Source of the DNA: Mycobacterium sp. 852014-50255_SCH5639931 | Lineage (GTDB): Bacteria; Actinomycetota; Actinomycetes; Mycobacteriales; Mycobacteriaceae | DNA: 64,000 nucleotides | Assembly: GCF_001665605.1 (NCBI RefSeq) | Contig: NZ_LZSV01000035.1 | Span: 124,001-188,000 of the forward strand | Reading direction: 5' to 3' | In this document: positions 27,384 to 35,497 of the stretch, in pieces | How positions within the stretch are numbered: the stretch's first letter is position 1 | How the letters are laid out: every line of letters begins with the position of its first letter | The notes under the pieces: generated by a model | Seen by the model: only the letters and a program-made list of their open reading frames with translations | The model's database searches: none | What the model was told of the DNA's origin: nothing | Translations under genes and position numbers: made by a program

Positions 27384-27866
27384 TCAACGCTGCCGGTGCA
27401 GCACCGCGGCGAGGTGGTGCTGCAAGGGCTGCCCGACCGCGCCCATCTGCACCGAATACGACAGCTCGTCGCCGTCGACATGGAAGGAACGGCCAAGCGC
27501 GGTCACCTCTTTGGCAGTCGGGGTCAGCCCGACGTCCGTTGTGGACAGCTCGATTTCGATCTGGCCGCCGGCGGCCGAATACGTGCCGACCTCGATTTCG
27601 GTGATGCCGCTCGGGTGCGCCAGCACCAGCTCGACGTGACCGGGCTGCGGCACGCGAAGGTATCCGGTCTCGGCGTGCAACGGCTTGCCGTCGGGCGCCT
27701 TGGTCTTTTGCGCGTAGGCCAGAAACGGCTTACCGACGTGGGAGAAGACCACTTCTTCGAGGTAGTCGAAGGGCTGGATCGTCGGGTACTCGCCCGCACC
27801 CTGGCCAGCCCAGGTTCCCAGGAGTGGTGCCAGTGCCTCGAGATCGGGATGCAAGTCGGTGGGCAT
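27384..27866 (-). CDS. Nitrobindin, heme-binding beta-barrel (Rv2717c-like)
   Basis: A 160-residue beta-barrel of the nitrobindin/THAP4-like family, which binds ferric heme and can isomerise peroxynitrite. The diagnostic N-terminal motif GTWAGQGAGEYP (residues 17-28) is present. The C-terminal HHLAAVLHRQR supplies the proximal His, about residue 157. Other barrel strands are seen in YLEEVVFSHVGKPFLAYAQ and ETGYLRVPQPGHVELVLAHPSG. Nine bases separate its stop from the convergent PhzF-like gene. Confidence 0.92.
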   Translation of the reverse strand: MPTDLHPDLEALAPLLGTWAGQGAGEYPTIQPFDYLEEVVFSHVGKPFLAYAQKTKAPDGKPLHAETGYLRVPQPGHVELVLAHPSGITEIEVGTYSAAGGQIEIELSTTDVGLTPTAKEVTALGRSFHVDGDELSYSVQMGAVGQPLQHHLAAVLHRQR

Positions 27867-27873
27867 GAAACCG

Positions 27874-27879
27874 AGCCTA
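27874..27879 (-). promoter_or_regulatory. Putative leaderless -10 element of the nitrobindin gene
   Basis: TAGGCT on the minus strand lies seven bases before ATG 27866. Confidence 0.5.
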
Positions 27880-27904
27880 GGCCCGGGCGGCTTGGGCCCG
27901 GCCG

Positions 27905-28369
27905 TCAGCTCGGTGTTGTCACCTGGCGGTGCTCGCGCAGCGCCTGGATCTCGCGCTCGAAATCGTCCGCGGACTCAAAGGACCGGTATACCGATGCGAA
28001 CCGCAGGTAAGCCACTTCGTCGAGGTCGCGCAGCGGGCCGAGGATGGCCAGCCCGACCTCGTGACTCGCGACCTCCGGGGAACCCGCGGCCCGCACGGTG
28101 TCCTCTACCTGCTGAGCCAGCAGGTTCAGCGCGTCGTCGTCCACCTGGCGGCCCTGGCAGGCCCGGCGGACACCGCTGATGACCTTCTCCCGGCTGAAAG
28201 GTTCGGTGACCCCGCTGCGCTTGACCACCGCGAGAACGGCGGTCTCAACGGTGGTGAAACGCCGCCCGCACTCGGGGCAGGATCGGCGGCGCCGGATGGC
28301 CTGCCCTTCATCGGTTTCCCTCGAGTCGATCACCCGGGAATCGGGATGCCGGCAGAACGGGCAATGCAT
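27905..28369 (-). CDS. nrdR: Transcriptional repressor NrdR
   Basis: ATP/dATP-sensing repressor of ribonucleotide reductase genes. The 154 residues begin with a zinc ribbon (CPFCRHPDSRVIDSRE, then CPECGRRF) and continue into an ATP-cone domain (VVKRSGVTEPFSREKVISGVRRAC). AAGGAG sits eight bases before ATG 28369. No NrdR box pair was identified here; targets are elsewhere. Confidence 0.97.
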   Translation of the reverse strand: MHCPFCRHPDSRVIDSRETDEGQAIRRRRSCPECGRRFTTVETAVLAVVKRSGVTEPFSREKVISGVRRACQGRQVDDDALNLLAQQVEDTVRAAGSPEVASHEVGLAILGPLRDLDEVAYLRFASVYRSFESADDFEREIQALREHRQVTTPS

Positions 28370-28472
28370 GGCCGCTCCTTCGCCGTGCCGACAAACACCA
28401 GGTACCGCAGCACGAGCGTACCCGTGCCCTCACCTGCGCGGCGAATGCAGCCGGCCCCAGCGAGGGCGGTGG

Positions 28473-28967
28473 TCAGCCGACCGGGGCGATCAGCGTTTGG
28501 CCCGCCACCAGCGTCGGTGAGTTCATGGCGTTGAGTTCGCGGATGCGGTCGGCAACCTGGCGCGCCGGCGCGTCGGGCGCCACCCGGTGAGCGACGTCTT
28601 GCAGCGACTCCCCCGCCTCGACGCGGACCACGGCCAATCGGTCGGGTACGTGAGCAGCCGAACTCCCGGCGTCGCCGTTGAGCACCTGACCGACGTTCCC
28701 GACGAGGCCCAGCCACAGCGTGATCGCGCCGGCCGCCAGCGCCAACCAGACGGTGGTCGCCACCGTGACGGGACGCTTGCGATGCGGCGCGGCGGACATC
28801 GCGACGCCGGTGCCGTAATAACGCGTGGGCGCGCCCGCCGGCCTCGACGGACCGGGCCGGCGGGAACGGGCCAGCCCGTCCCGGCCGTAACGAAGCCCCT
28901 GGACCGGTCCGTTGACCGGACGCCGAGGGCTGCTGGTACGCGGCGCCAGCGTGTGGATGGTTGTCAT
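28473..28967 (-). CDS. chiZ: SOS-induced cell-division inhibitor with LysM domain, ChiZ-like (Rv2719c)
   Basis: A 164-residue membrane protein. A basic Pro/Arg-rich cytoplasmic N-terminus is followed by one transmembrane helix (VTVATTVWLALAAGAITLWLGL) and an extracytoplasmic LysM (VVRVEAGESLQDVAHRVAPDAP, LVAGQTLIAP). The M. tuberculosis homologue is damage-inducible and slows septation. ATG 28967 has GGAGGAA six bases upstream. It is divergent from lexA, and the 288 bases between them carry LexA-type half-sites and a PafBC-type promoter. Confidence 0.9.
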   Translation of the reverse strand: MTTIHTLAPRTSSPRRPVNGPVQGLRYGRDGLARSRRPGPSRPAGAPTRYYGTGVAMSAAPHRKRPVTVATTVWLALAAGAITLWLGLVGNVGQVLNGDAGSSAAHVPDRLAVVRVEAGESLQDVAHRVAPDAPARQVADRIRELNAMNSPTLVAGQTLIAPVG

Positions 28968-29012
28968 CTGCGTTCCTCCGGTCAACTTGATTCGCTCAGC
29001 TGTTCGACTGTA

Positions 29013-29028
29013 TCGCTCGTGTGTTCGA
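29013..29028. promoter_or_regulatory. Degenerate LexA box in the chiZ upstream region
   Basis: TCGCTC-GTGT-GTTCGA matches 10 of the 12 defined positions of the mycobacterial box TCGAAC-N4-GTTCGA. Further half-sites lie close by: GTTCGA 29002-29007, CCGAAC 29032-29037 and TCGAAC 29063-29068. Sharing by several LexA dimers is possible but unproven. Confidence 0.4.
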
Positions 29029-29066
29029 AATCCGAACATGTGAGCGAAGCGTGTCGCACGAGTCGA

Positions 29067-29089
29067 ACGCTAGACCCCGCCACCGACAA
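29067..29089 (-). promoter_or_regulatory. PafBC-type (RecA-independent damage) promoter of chiZ
   Basis: On the minus strand TTGTCGGTG, eight bases, then TAGCGT: an exact match to the tTGTCRGTG-N8-TANNNT motif of LexA-independent damage genes. Transcription would begin near 29060, about 93 bases before the chiZ ATG. The same nine-base element occurs at the recA promoter. Confidence 0.75.
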
Positions 29090-29207
29090 GTCCGTGGTCG
29101 CTAGAGCTGACATGCGGCTGAAATACCCGATCTGCCGAAGAGTTACACCTTTGTGATTAACGACTTCGACGGGTGGGTTTGCGGCCGCCCGCGGCGCGAC
29201 ACGCTAG

Positions 29208-29223
29208 TCGAACACATGTTTGA
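29208..29223. promoter_or_regulatory. LexA box of lexA
   Basis: TCGAAC-ACAT-GTTTGA differs from the mycobacterial consensus TCGAAC-N4-GTTCGA at one position. It covers the -35 TTGATT of the lexA promoter, so bound LexA would block polymerase (autoregulation). Confidence 0.85.
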
Positions 29224-29248
29224 TTCTCGGCCGCCATGGGGTTACATT
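29220..29248 (+). promoter_or_regulatory. lexA promoter (leaderless)
   Basis: TTGATT (29220-29225) and TACATT (29243-29248) are separated by exactly 17 bases. The -10 ends seven bases before ATG 29256, which would be the first transcribed codon. Confidence 0.7.
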
Positions 29249-29255
29249 CAGTGCC

Positions 29256-29954
29256 ATGAGCGACAGCAACGACACTTCATCGGCCAGCGCGGACGGTCGG
29301 CTGCGCGCCGTGGATTCATCGCTGACCGAACGGCAACGCACGATTCTGAACGTCATTCGCGCGTCGGTCACCAGTCGCGGTTATCCGCCGAGCATCCGGG
29401 AGATCGGCGACGCCGTCGGTCTGACGTCGACCTCGTCGGTGGCTCATCAACTGCGCACCCTGGAGCGCAAGGGATACCTGCGTCGCGACCCGAACCGCCC
29501 ACGGGCGGTGGACGTCCGCGGCGCCGACGACGAGGTGGCGGCCCGCACCACCGACGTCGCCGGCTCGGACGCCCTGCCGGAGCCGACGTTCGTTCCGGTT
29601 CTCGGGCGCATCGCGGCCGGTGGCCCCATCCTCGCCGAGGAGGCGGTCGAGGACGTCTTCCCGCTGCCGCGCGAGCTGGTCGGCGAGGGCACGCTCTTCC
29701 TGCTCAAGGTCGTCGGCGACTCCATGATCGAGGCGGCGATCTGCGACGGCGACTGGGTGGTGGTGCGCCAGCAGAACGTCGCCGACAACGGCGACATCGT
29801 CGCGGCCATGCTCGACGGGGAGGCCACCGTTAAGACGTTCAAGCGCGCCGGCGGTCAGGTATGGCTGATGCCGCACAACCCCGCGTTCGATCCCATTCCC
29901 GGCAATGACGCGACCGTGCTCGGCAAGGTCGTCACGGTGATCCGCAAGGTCTAG
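29256..29954 (+). CDS. lexA: SOS repressor LexA
   Basis: Represses SOS genes until RecA filaments trigger self-cleavage. The 232 residues contain an N-terminal winged helix (SSLTERQRTILNVIRASVTSRGYPPSIREIGDAVG), a linker, and the S24 protease domain: cleavage site Ala-Gly in GRIAAGGPI, Ser in GDSMIEAAICDGD, and Lys in EATVKTFKRAGG. ATG 29256 (MSDSNDTSS) is supported by the promoter; the frame opens at TTG/ATG codons further up inside the operator. It is convergent with the LGFP-protein gene. Confidence 0.96.
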   Translation: MSDSNDTSSASADGRLRAVDSSLTERQRTILNVIRASVTSRGYPPSIREIGDAVGLTSTSSVAHQLRTLERKGYLRRDPNRPRAVDVRGADDEVAARTTDVAGSDALPEPTFVPVLGRIAAGGPILAEEAVEDVFPLPRELVGEGTLFLLKVVGDSMIEAAICDGDWVVVRQQNVADNGDIVAAMLDGEATVKTFKRAGGQVWLMPHNPAFDPIPGNDATVLGKVVTVIRKV

Positions 29955-29977
29955 CCCGTCGCGGACTTCCGGCCGGC

Positions 29978-32182
29978 TCAGTCCGCCTTGACGAAGCCGT
30001 TGGCCTGCGCCACTTCTTCGCTGGACAACCAGATTTCGGCGAGCGTGTCGTGGTAGAGCTCGCTGCCCGGTGTGTAGTACAGCCCGAAGCGGGCGCTCGC
30101 CTTGATCGGGTATCCGTCGGGCACCTGATAGGGATCGTCGAGCGGTAGGTGGATGGTCGGGCGCCCGGCTGGGCCGGCCCCCCCGGCGGTGTCCTCGTCA
30201 TCGGTGGCCGCGTGCCGCCCGCTGCGCTGCTCGGATGCGGCGGCAGCCGCCAGCGCGACGGCTTCCGGCGCGGCGGCTTCCGGAGCGGCGGCCTCTGGAG
30301 TGGGGGCCTCGGCGACGTCCGCCGGGACGTGCGTGACCGCAACATCCGGATACTCGCCCTCGGGGGCGGCGACGTCGGGGCCACCGGCGCCGAACTCGGG
30401 GGCCGGGGGCGTTGGCGCCACGGCGAGGTCGAGGTATTCGGCCTCCACATGGTCATCGTCCCCGCGGGCGGCGTCCGCGTAGGCGGACTCCCGCTCATCG
30501 TCGGCGTACTCGACCTCGGCGTAATCCTCGTCCGCGTATTCCCCGTCGGCGTAATCCGATTCGGCGTAATCGGATTCGGCGTATTCGGTCTCCGTTTCGG
30601 GGTAGCCGGCCCCCGACAGGGCCGCCGGCGAGACCGCGGAGAAGGAGTCGGTGTCCACCGCGTCGGGGTCCTGCTCGAATGAATCCTCTTCGGTGCCGCC
30701 GCGCCGCCAGCTGACCCGGCCGGCCGCCTCGGGCGCTTCCGGCTGATGCGCGAAATGCTCGGTGGTGACATCGTCACGTTCCCACTGCCGCTCGGCGCCG
30801 GCGTCATAACCGGCATCGAGGTCGCGGGGAGGCTCGTAGCCGGCATCCTCGCGTATGGCGCGACGCCGACGCCAACCGATCGCGAGCAACCCCGCCACGA
30901 CGACCAGCACCAGCACCGGGATGGCGGCCAGCAGCCACCACCACTGCCACGTGAACTTCTTGGCGTGGGTGGGCATCGCCGAGTTGCTCGGCTGGTTCTG
31001 GCCAGACACCTGCAGGCCGGACAGCAGCGGCGCAAGGTTGGCGGGATCCGTGCTGAACGTGTTCTTCGCCCGGTTCCACGAGATCTTGCCGCCGGCGAAC
31101 TGCTGGGAGACGACGTCGCCGTCGACGGCCTGGTCGCCGACGGGCGCGCCCAGCTTGCCGGTCGGTCCGCGGAGTTTGTCCCACGCCGCCTTCATGGCGC
31201 CGCGCACCACGAACGCGCCGCGCTCCGACGTCCAGAAGATCACCGGTTTGTCGGCGCCGGAGAACGTGACCATGCGGCTGGACGGGATGCCGCCGTCGGA
31301 TTCGTTGGCGGTGGGGAAACCCAGGTCGCTGCCGGCGGGTCCGCCGAGCGACTCGTACTTGGCCAGGATGTCGGTCTCGACGGCGTTCGCGCCGGTGGCG
31401 GGGCTGAAATAGACCTTGCCGTTGGCGAAGTCCTGGACGATTCCGTCGCCGCCGATCGGATATTGCGTCCCCTTCTTCACCCCCAACGGCCCATTGGGCC
31501 CGCCGGCCGCGCGCCAGGCCATGTTGATGGCCGCGGTGGGATCGATCGCAACCTGCAGGCCCTTCAACTGGTCGGCCAGTGCGGGCGGCTCGGTGGAGAA
31601 CTGTTTCGTCTGCCTGTTCCACGAGACCTGGCCGCCGCTGAACTTCTGGGCGGACACCTCGCCGTTGTACGTTTCGTCGCCGACCGGGACGCCGAGGACG
31701 CCGCCCGAACTGCCCAGCTTGTCCCAGGCGGCGTTGATCGCGCCGCGCACCACGAACGCGCCGTGTTCGGGCGTCCAGAAGATCACCGGCTTGTCGCTGG
31801 CGGAGAAGGTGCTCACGCGGCTGTCGGGCCCGGCGAGGCCGGGCACTTCGTTGATGGCGGGAAAGCCCAGATCGCTGCCTACAGGCCCGCCCAGCATCTC
31901 GTATTTGTCCAGGATCGGCCCGTAGACGAATTTGGCGCCGGTCGCCGGGGTGAAGAACATCTTGCCGCCGTCGAAGTCCAGCGCGAAACCATCCCCGGCG
32001 GGATACACATCGCCCTTCCGGGCGCCCAGGGGTGAACCGTCACCGCCGGCCTTCTCCCAGGCCGCCATCATGGCCGCCTCGGCGTCGCCGATGGGAGACG
32101 CCGCTGCCGGCGGCGCCAGCAAGCCGACGGCTATTGCCGTGGCGGTCAAGGTGACCAGCGCGCTCCCGACCAGCCTGCGCAT
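29978..32182 (-). CDS. Exported LGFP-repeat protein with membrane anchor and sunset-like C-terminal domain (Rv2721c-like)
   Basis: A 734-residue protein. A signal peptide (LVGSALVTLTATAIAVGLLAPPAAA) precedes about 360 residues of LGFP-type repeats (GGPVGSDLGFPAINE, GGPAGSDLGFPTANE, LGVPVGDE, LGAPVGDQ), which bind cell wall in other proteins. A single transmembrane helix (WQWWWLLAAIPVLVLVVVAG) is followed by RRRR and a long acidic tail, which holds Tyr-Ala-Glu/Asp tandem repeats. The last 50 residues (YPIKASARFGLYYTPGSELY, LAEIWLSSEEVAQANGF) resemble the sunset domain seen in ArfC and some L17 proteins. This topology puts the tail in the cytoplasm, so it could link wall and cytosol. ATG 32182 has GAGAGG upstream. 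Confidence 0.85.
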   Translation of the reverse strand: MRRLVGSALVTLTATAIAVGLLAPPAAASPIGDAEAAMMAAWEKAGGDGSPLGARKGDVYPAGDGFALDFDGGKMFFTPATGAKFVYGPILDKYEMLGGPVGSDLGFPAINEVPGLAGPDSRVSTFSASDKPVIFWTPEHGAFVVRGAINAAWDKLGSSGGVLGVPVGDETYNGEVSAQKFSGGQVSWNRQTKQFSTEPPALADQLKGLQVAIDPTAAINMAWRAAGGPNGPLGVKKGTQYPIGGDGIVQDFANGKVYFSPATGANAVETDILAKYESLGGPAGSDLGFPTANESDGGIPSSRMVTFSGADKPVIFWTSERGAFVVRGAMKAAWDKLRGPTGKLGAPVGDQAVDGDVVSQQFAGGKISWNRAKNTFSTDPANLAPLLSGLQVSGQNQPSNSAMPTHAKKFTWQWWWLLAAIPVLVLVVVAGLLAIGWRRRRAIREDAGYEPPRDLDAGYDAGAERQWERDDVTTEHFAHQPEAPEAAGRVSWRRGGTEEDSFEQDPDAVDTDSFSAVSPAALSGAGYPETETEYAESDYAESDYADGEYADEDYAEVEYADDERESAYADAARGDDDHVEAEYLDLAVAPTPPAPEFGAGGPDVAAPEGEYPDVAVTHVPADVAEAPTPEAAAPEAAAPEAVALAAAAASEQRSGRHAATDDEDTAGGAGPAGRPTIHLPLDDPYQVPDGYPIKASARFGLYYTPGSELYHDTLAEIWLSSEEVAQANGFVKAD
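30501..30590 (-). repeat. 15-bp tandem repeat inside the LGFP-protein gene
   Basis: Six imperfect 15-base units of the type TCGGCGTAATCCGAT encode YAESD/YADGE/YADED-like pentapeptides in the acidic tail. Two adjacent units encode identical YAESD pentapeptides. Copy number is likely variable between strains. Confidence 0.75.
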
Positions 32183-32775
32183 GTGACCTCTCTGCCCGTT
32201 CACCAAGCCTCCCAGCCGACGGCCATGCCCCTGTCAGCGGCTAGGCCCGTGCCTGCACAGCCGGCAGGCGGGCCGTAGTCCGACCGCGGGGAAACAACCC
32301 CGTTCCGATCCGCATTATCGCCGGGCGCGCATAACTTTGCTCCCGCGAACGAAAAATGCGAAGTCAAATCACGAATATTACAAAAACGGATACCACGCCG
32401 ATGTCGAAATGATGCAGAGCCACGCTCAAATCGCGACCGGCAGCAGCATCGGTCGCGCGACGTATGGGTATTGGTGCCCCACCCCGGACCCGACGCCCGC
32501 CTGCGCAATCGCGCACGGCTGCCGTCGCGCGCTGCGACTGCGCGCCCGCGGGTGTTGTCGGACCTACCGGGGTCGTCAGCGGCGTCGCGCTTTTCGGCTC
32601 GACGGTGCGCCATTACGCGGGCGACATACCCCGAACACATGTGCCGACGGTACGTGAAGCCATTAACTCTTCACCGATCTATCCGAAAAATCGCCCCGCG
32701 CGCCGGGCATTGATGAGGTTTGCCGTCAGAGTGCGAATTGGCCGGCCGATGGCGTTGTCGACCAACGTGTTAGCG
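32183..32775 (-). other. Gene-free 593-bp region with AT-rich island and stem-loop
   Basis: No open frame here looks coding. Two structures stand out. GGCCCGTGCCTGC (32244-32256) pairs with GCAGGCGGGCC (32264-32274), leaving a two-base bulge, 62 to 92 bases upstream of the LGFP gene, so probably in its leader. Bases 32330-32410 are far richer in A and T than the rest of the window and contain an AATATTAC run, suggesting promoter DNA. In M. tuberculosis I recall Rv2722 and a TerC-like gene (Rv2723) here; neither is present. Confidence 0.6.
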
Positions 32776-33936
32776 CTAGACCCCGAGGCTGCGTCCGATG
32801 ATCTCTTTCATGATCTCGGTCGTTCCGCCGTAGATGGTCTGCACCCGCGCGTCCAAATACGCACGGGCGACGGGGTATTCGCGCATGTAGCCGTAGCCGC
32901 CGTGCAGTTGCAGGCAACGGTCGATCAGGTGCACCTGCTTTTCGGTGGAGTACCACTTGGCCATCGCCGCTTGCTCCGCCGTCAGCTTCTTGTCCAGGTG
33001 CAGCCGGATGAACTCGTCGACCATCATGCGCACCACCGTCGCCTCGGTCGCCAGCTCGGCGAGCACGAAGCGGCTGTTCTGGAAGCTGCCGATCGGCTTG
33101 TTAAATGCCTTGCGTTCCTTTGTGTATTGCAGGGTTTCTTCCAGCACCTGCTCCATTGCCGCGGCCGCCATGATGGCGATCGAAATCCGCTCCTGCGGCA
33201 GGTTCTGCATCAGGTAGATGAATCCCATGCCCTCCTGCCCCAGCAGGTTTTCGGCGGGCACCTTGACATCCGTGAACGACAACTCGGCGGTGTCCTGCGC
33301 GTCCAGCCCGATCTTGTTCAAGTGCCGGCCGCGTTCGAAACCCTCCATGCCACGTTCGACGACGAGCAACGAAAAGCCCTGCGCCCCTTTGTCGGGATCG
33401 GTCTGCGCCACGACAATCACCAAGTCGGCGTTGATTCCGTTGGTGATGAACGTCTTTGCGCCGTTGAGCACGTAGTGGTCGCCCTGCTTGACCGCACGGG
33501 TCTTGATGCCCTGCAGGTCGCTGCCGGTTCCCGGCTCGGTCATCGCGATCGCCGTGATGATCTCGCCGGTGCAGAACTTCGGCAGCCAGCGTTGCTTCTG
33601 CTCTTCGGTGGCCAGGGCCAACAGGTACGGCGCCACGATGTCGTTGTGCAGGCCGAAGCCGATCCCGCTATAGCGACCGGCGGTGGTCTCCTCGGTGATG
33701 ATCGTGTTGTACCGGAAGTCGGGGTTGCCCCCGCCGCCGTACTCCTCGGGCACCGCCATGCCGAGGAAGCCCTGCTTGCCGGCCTCGAGCCACACGCCGC
33801 GGTCGACGATCTTCGCCTTCTCCCATTCGTCGTGATGGGGCGCGACGTGGCGATCGAGGAAGGCCCGGTAGGACTCGCGGAACAGGTCGTGCTCCGCCTC
33901 GAAAAGAGAGCGCTGGTACTTGACGGCACTGCCCAT
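32776..33936 (-). CDS. fadE20: Acyl-CoA dehydrogenase FadE20
   Basis: FAD enzyme introducing the alpha-beta double bond of acyl-CoA in beta-oxidation. The 386-residue protein shows ITAIAMTEPGTGSDLQGIKTRA (flavin site), FITNG, and the C-terminal KPIGSFQNSRFVLAEL and QLHGGYGYMREYPVARAYLDARVQTIYGGTTEIMKEIIGR region, in which the Glu of GTTEI is a candidate base. ATG 33936 has GGAGG eight bases upstream and gives the exact recalled length; the frame runs on to 33984. A TetR-type palindrome lies 43 bases before the ATG. Confidence 0.95.
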   Translation of the reverse strand: MGSAVKYQRSLFEAEHDLFRESYRAFLDRHVAPHHDEWEKAKIVDRGVWLEAGKQGFLGMAVPEEYGGGGNPDFRYNTIITEETTAGRYSGIGFGLHNDIVAPYLLALATEEQKQRWLPKFCTGEIITAIAMTEPGTGSDLQGIKTRAVKQGDHYVLNGAKTFITNGINADLVIVVAQTDPDKGAQGFSLLVVERGMEGFERGRHLNKIGLDAQDTAELSFTDVKVPAENLLGQEGMGFIYLMQNLPQERISIAIMAAAAMEQVLEETLQYTKERKAFNKPIGSFQNSRFVLAELATEATVVRMMVDEFIRLHLDKKLTAEQAAMAKWYSTEKQVHLIDRCLQLHGGYGYMREYPVARAYLDARVQTIYGGTTEIMKEIIGRSLGV

Positions 33937-33978
33937 GTGGATGACCTCCGGCGACTGGAAACTCTGTCGCCCAACATA

Positions 33979-33998
33979 TACCAACCAGACGGTTGGTA
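33979..33998. promoter_or_regulatory. TetR-type operator TACCAACC-AGAC-GGTTGGTA at fadE20
   Basis: A perfect eight-base inverted repeat with a four-base centre between hflX and fadE20. The arm plus spacer layout is typical of TetR-family operators controlling fatty-acid or sterol genes. It overlaps a possible minus-strand -10 (TATATG). No TetR gene is in the window, so the regulator is unknown. Confidence 0.65.
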
Positions 33999-34029
33999 GG
34001 CGGCCGGCGGGGTCCAGTCGCCGGGCCGA

Positions 34030-35451
34030 TCAGCGCGTCGAGAACTCCTGTAGGCGCCCGGCCAGCGCCACCGGTACGCGGGCCTTGATCCGGGTGCCGT
34101 CGGAGTTGTGCTCCTCCTGCTGCACGCGACCGTCGGCATGCAGCCGGGCCACCAGGTCACCGCGGTGGTAGGGAATCACCACGTCCACTGCGGTATCGGC
34201 GGGAACGGCCAGCTCGCCCATCCGGCGCCGGAGCGCGTCGATGCCCTCGCCGGTCCTGGCCGAGACGAAGACCGCGCCGGGCAGCGCGTGACGAAGCTTG
34301 GCCAGGGTCAGGCCACTCGCGGCGTCGACCTTGTTGACCACCAATAGCTCCGGGGGTGGATCGCCGTGATGGTCGGCGATGACGTCGGAGATCACCGCGC
34401 GAACCGCGTTGATCTGGGCCAGCGGGTTGGCGTCGGAGCCGTCGACCACATGCAGCAACAGGTCGGCGTCGACGACCTCCTCGAGCGTCGAGCGGAACGC
34501 CTCGACCAGTTGGGTGGGCAGGTGCCGGACGAACCCGACGGTGTCGGTGAGCACCAGCGGCCGCCCGTCAGCGAACTCGGCGCGGCGGGTGGTGGGTTCC
34601 AGCGTGGCGAACAGCGCGTCCTGCACCAGCACCCCCGCGCCGGTCAGCGCGTTGAGCAGGCTGGACTTGCCGGCGTTGGTGTAGCCGACGATGGCGATCG
34701 ACGGCACGTCGCTGTGCAGGCGACGGCTGCGCTGGGTGTCGCGGACCTGTTTCATGTCCTTGATCTCGCGGCGCAGCTTGGCCATTCGTTCACGGATGCG
34801 GCGGCGGTCGGTCTCGATCTTGGTTTCACCGGGGCCGCGCAGGCCCACGCCTCCCCCGCTGCCGCCGGCGCGGCCACCTGCCTGCCGGGACATCGACTCA
34901 CCCCAGCCGCGCAGCCGCGGCAGCATGTACTCCATCTGGGCCAGCGAGACCTGCGCCTTGCCCTCCCGGCTGGTGGCGTGCTGGGCGAAGATGTCCAGGA
35001 TCAGCGCGGTGCGGTCGATGACCTTGACCTTCACCGCCTTCTCCAGCGCGGTCAGCTGCGCCGGGGACAGCTCACCGTCGCAGATCACGGTGTCGGCGCC
35101 GGTGGCCAGCACCACTTCGCGCAGCTCCTGAGCCTTGCCCGAGCCGATGTAGGTCGACGGGTCGGGCTTGTCGCGGCGCTGGATGAGCCCTTCGAGCACC
35201 TGGGAACCGGCGGTCTCGGCCAGGGCGGCCAACTCGGCCATGCTGGCCTCGCTGTCGGCGGCGGTGCCGTCGGTCCACACGCCGACCAGCACTACGCGTT
35301 CCAGCCGGAGCTGGCGGTACTCGACTTCGGATACGTCAGCGAGTTCGGTGGATAGACCGGCGACGCGGCGCAGCGCCGACCGTTCTTCCAGGGCGAGTTC
35401 GCCGGTGCTTGGCTCCGGCACAGCGGGATTGGAGAATTCAGGATGTGTCAT
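34030..35451 (-). CDS. hflX: Ribosome-associated GTPase HflX
   Basis: Splits or rescues stalled ribosomes after heat or antibiotic stress. The 473 residues contain the N-terminal HflX domain (VLEGLIQRRDKPDPSTYIGSGKAQEL, VKVIDRTALILDIFAQHA), the glycine-rich linker RQAGGRAGGSGGGVGLRGPGETKIETDRR, and the G domain: GYTNAGKSS (G1), DTVGFVRHLP (G3), and NKVD (G4). ATG 35451 (MTHPEFSNP) is chosen; GTG 35472 is possible and neither has a clear ribosome site. It follows dapF by 46 bases. Confidence 0.94.
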   Translation of the reverse strand: MTHPEFSNPAVPEPSTGELALEERSALRRVAGLSTELADVSEVEYRQLRLERVVLVGVWTDGTAADSEASMAELAALAETAGSQVLEGLIQRRDKPDPSTYIGSGKAQELREVVLATGADTVICDGELSPAQLTALEKAVKVKVIDRTALILDIFAQHATSREGKAQVSLAQMEYMLPRLRGWGESMSRQAGGRAGGSGGGVGLRGPGETKIETDRRRIRERMAKLRREIKDMKQVRDTQRSRRLHSDVPSIAIVGYTNAGKSSLLNALTGAGVLVQDALFATLEPTTRRAEFADGRPLVLTDTVGFVRHLPTQLVEAFRSTLEEVVDADLLLHVVDGSDANPLAQINAVRAVISDVIADHHGDPPPELLVVNKVDAASGLTLAKLRHALPGAVFVSARTGEGIDALRRRMGELAVPADTAVDVVIPYHRGDLVARLHADGRVQQEEHNSDGTRIKARVPVALAGRLQEFSTR

Positions 35452-35497
35452 AGGCAATACAAGATGATGCACGGCGGATCGGCGTCGTGCACCCGAA

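Noticed and set aside
28991..29007. Additional full LexA box upstream of chiZ
   Set aside because: Only the half-site GTTCGA is present; the other half does not match at the required spacing.
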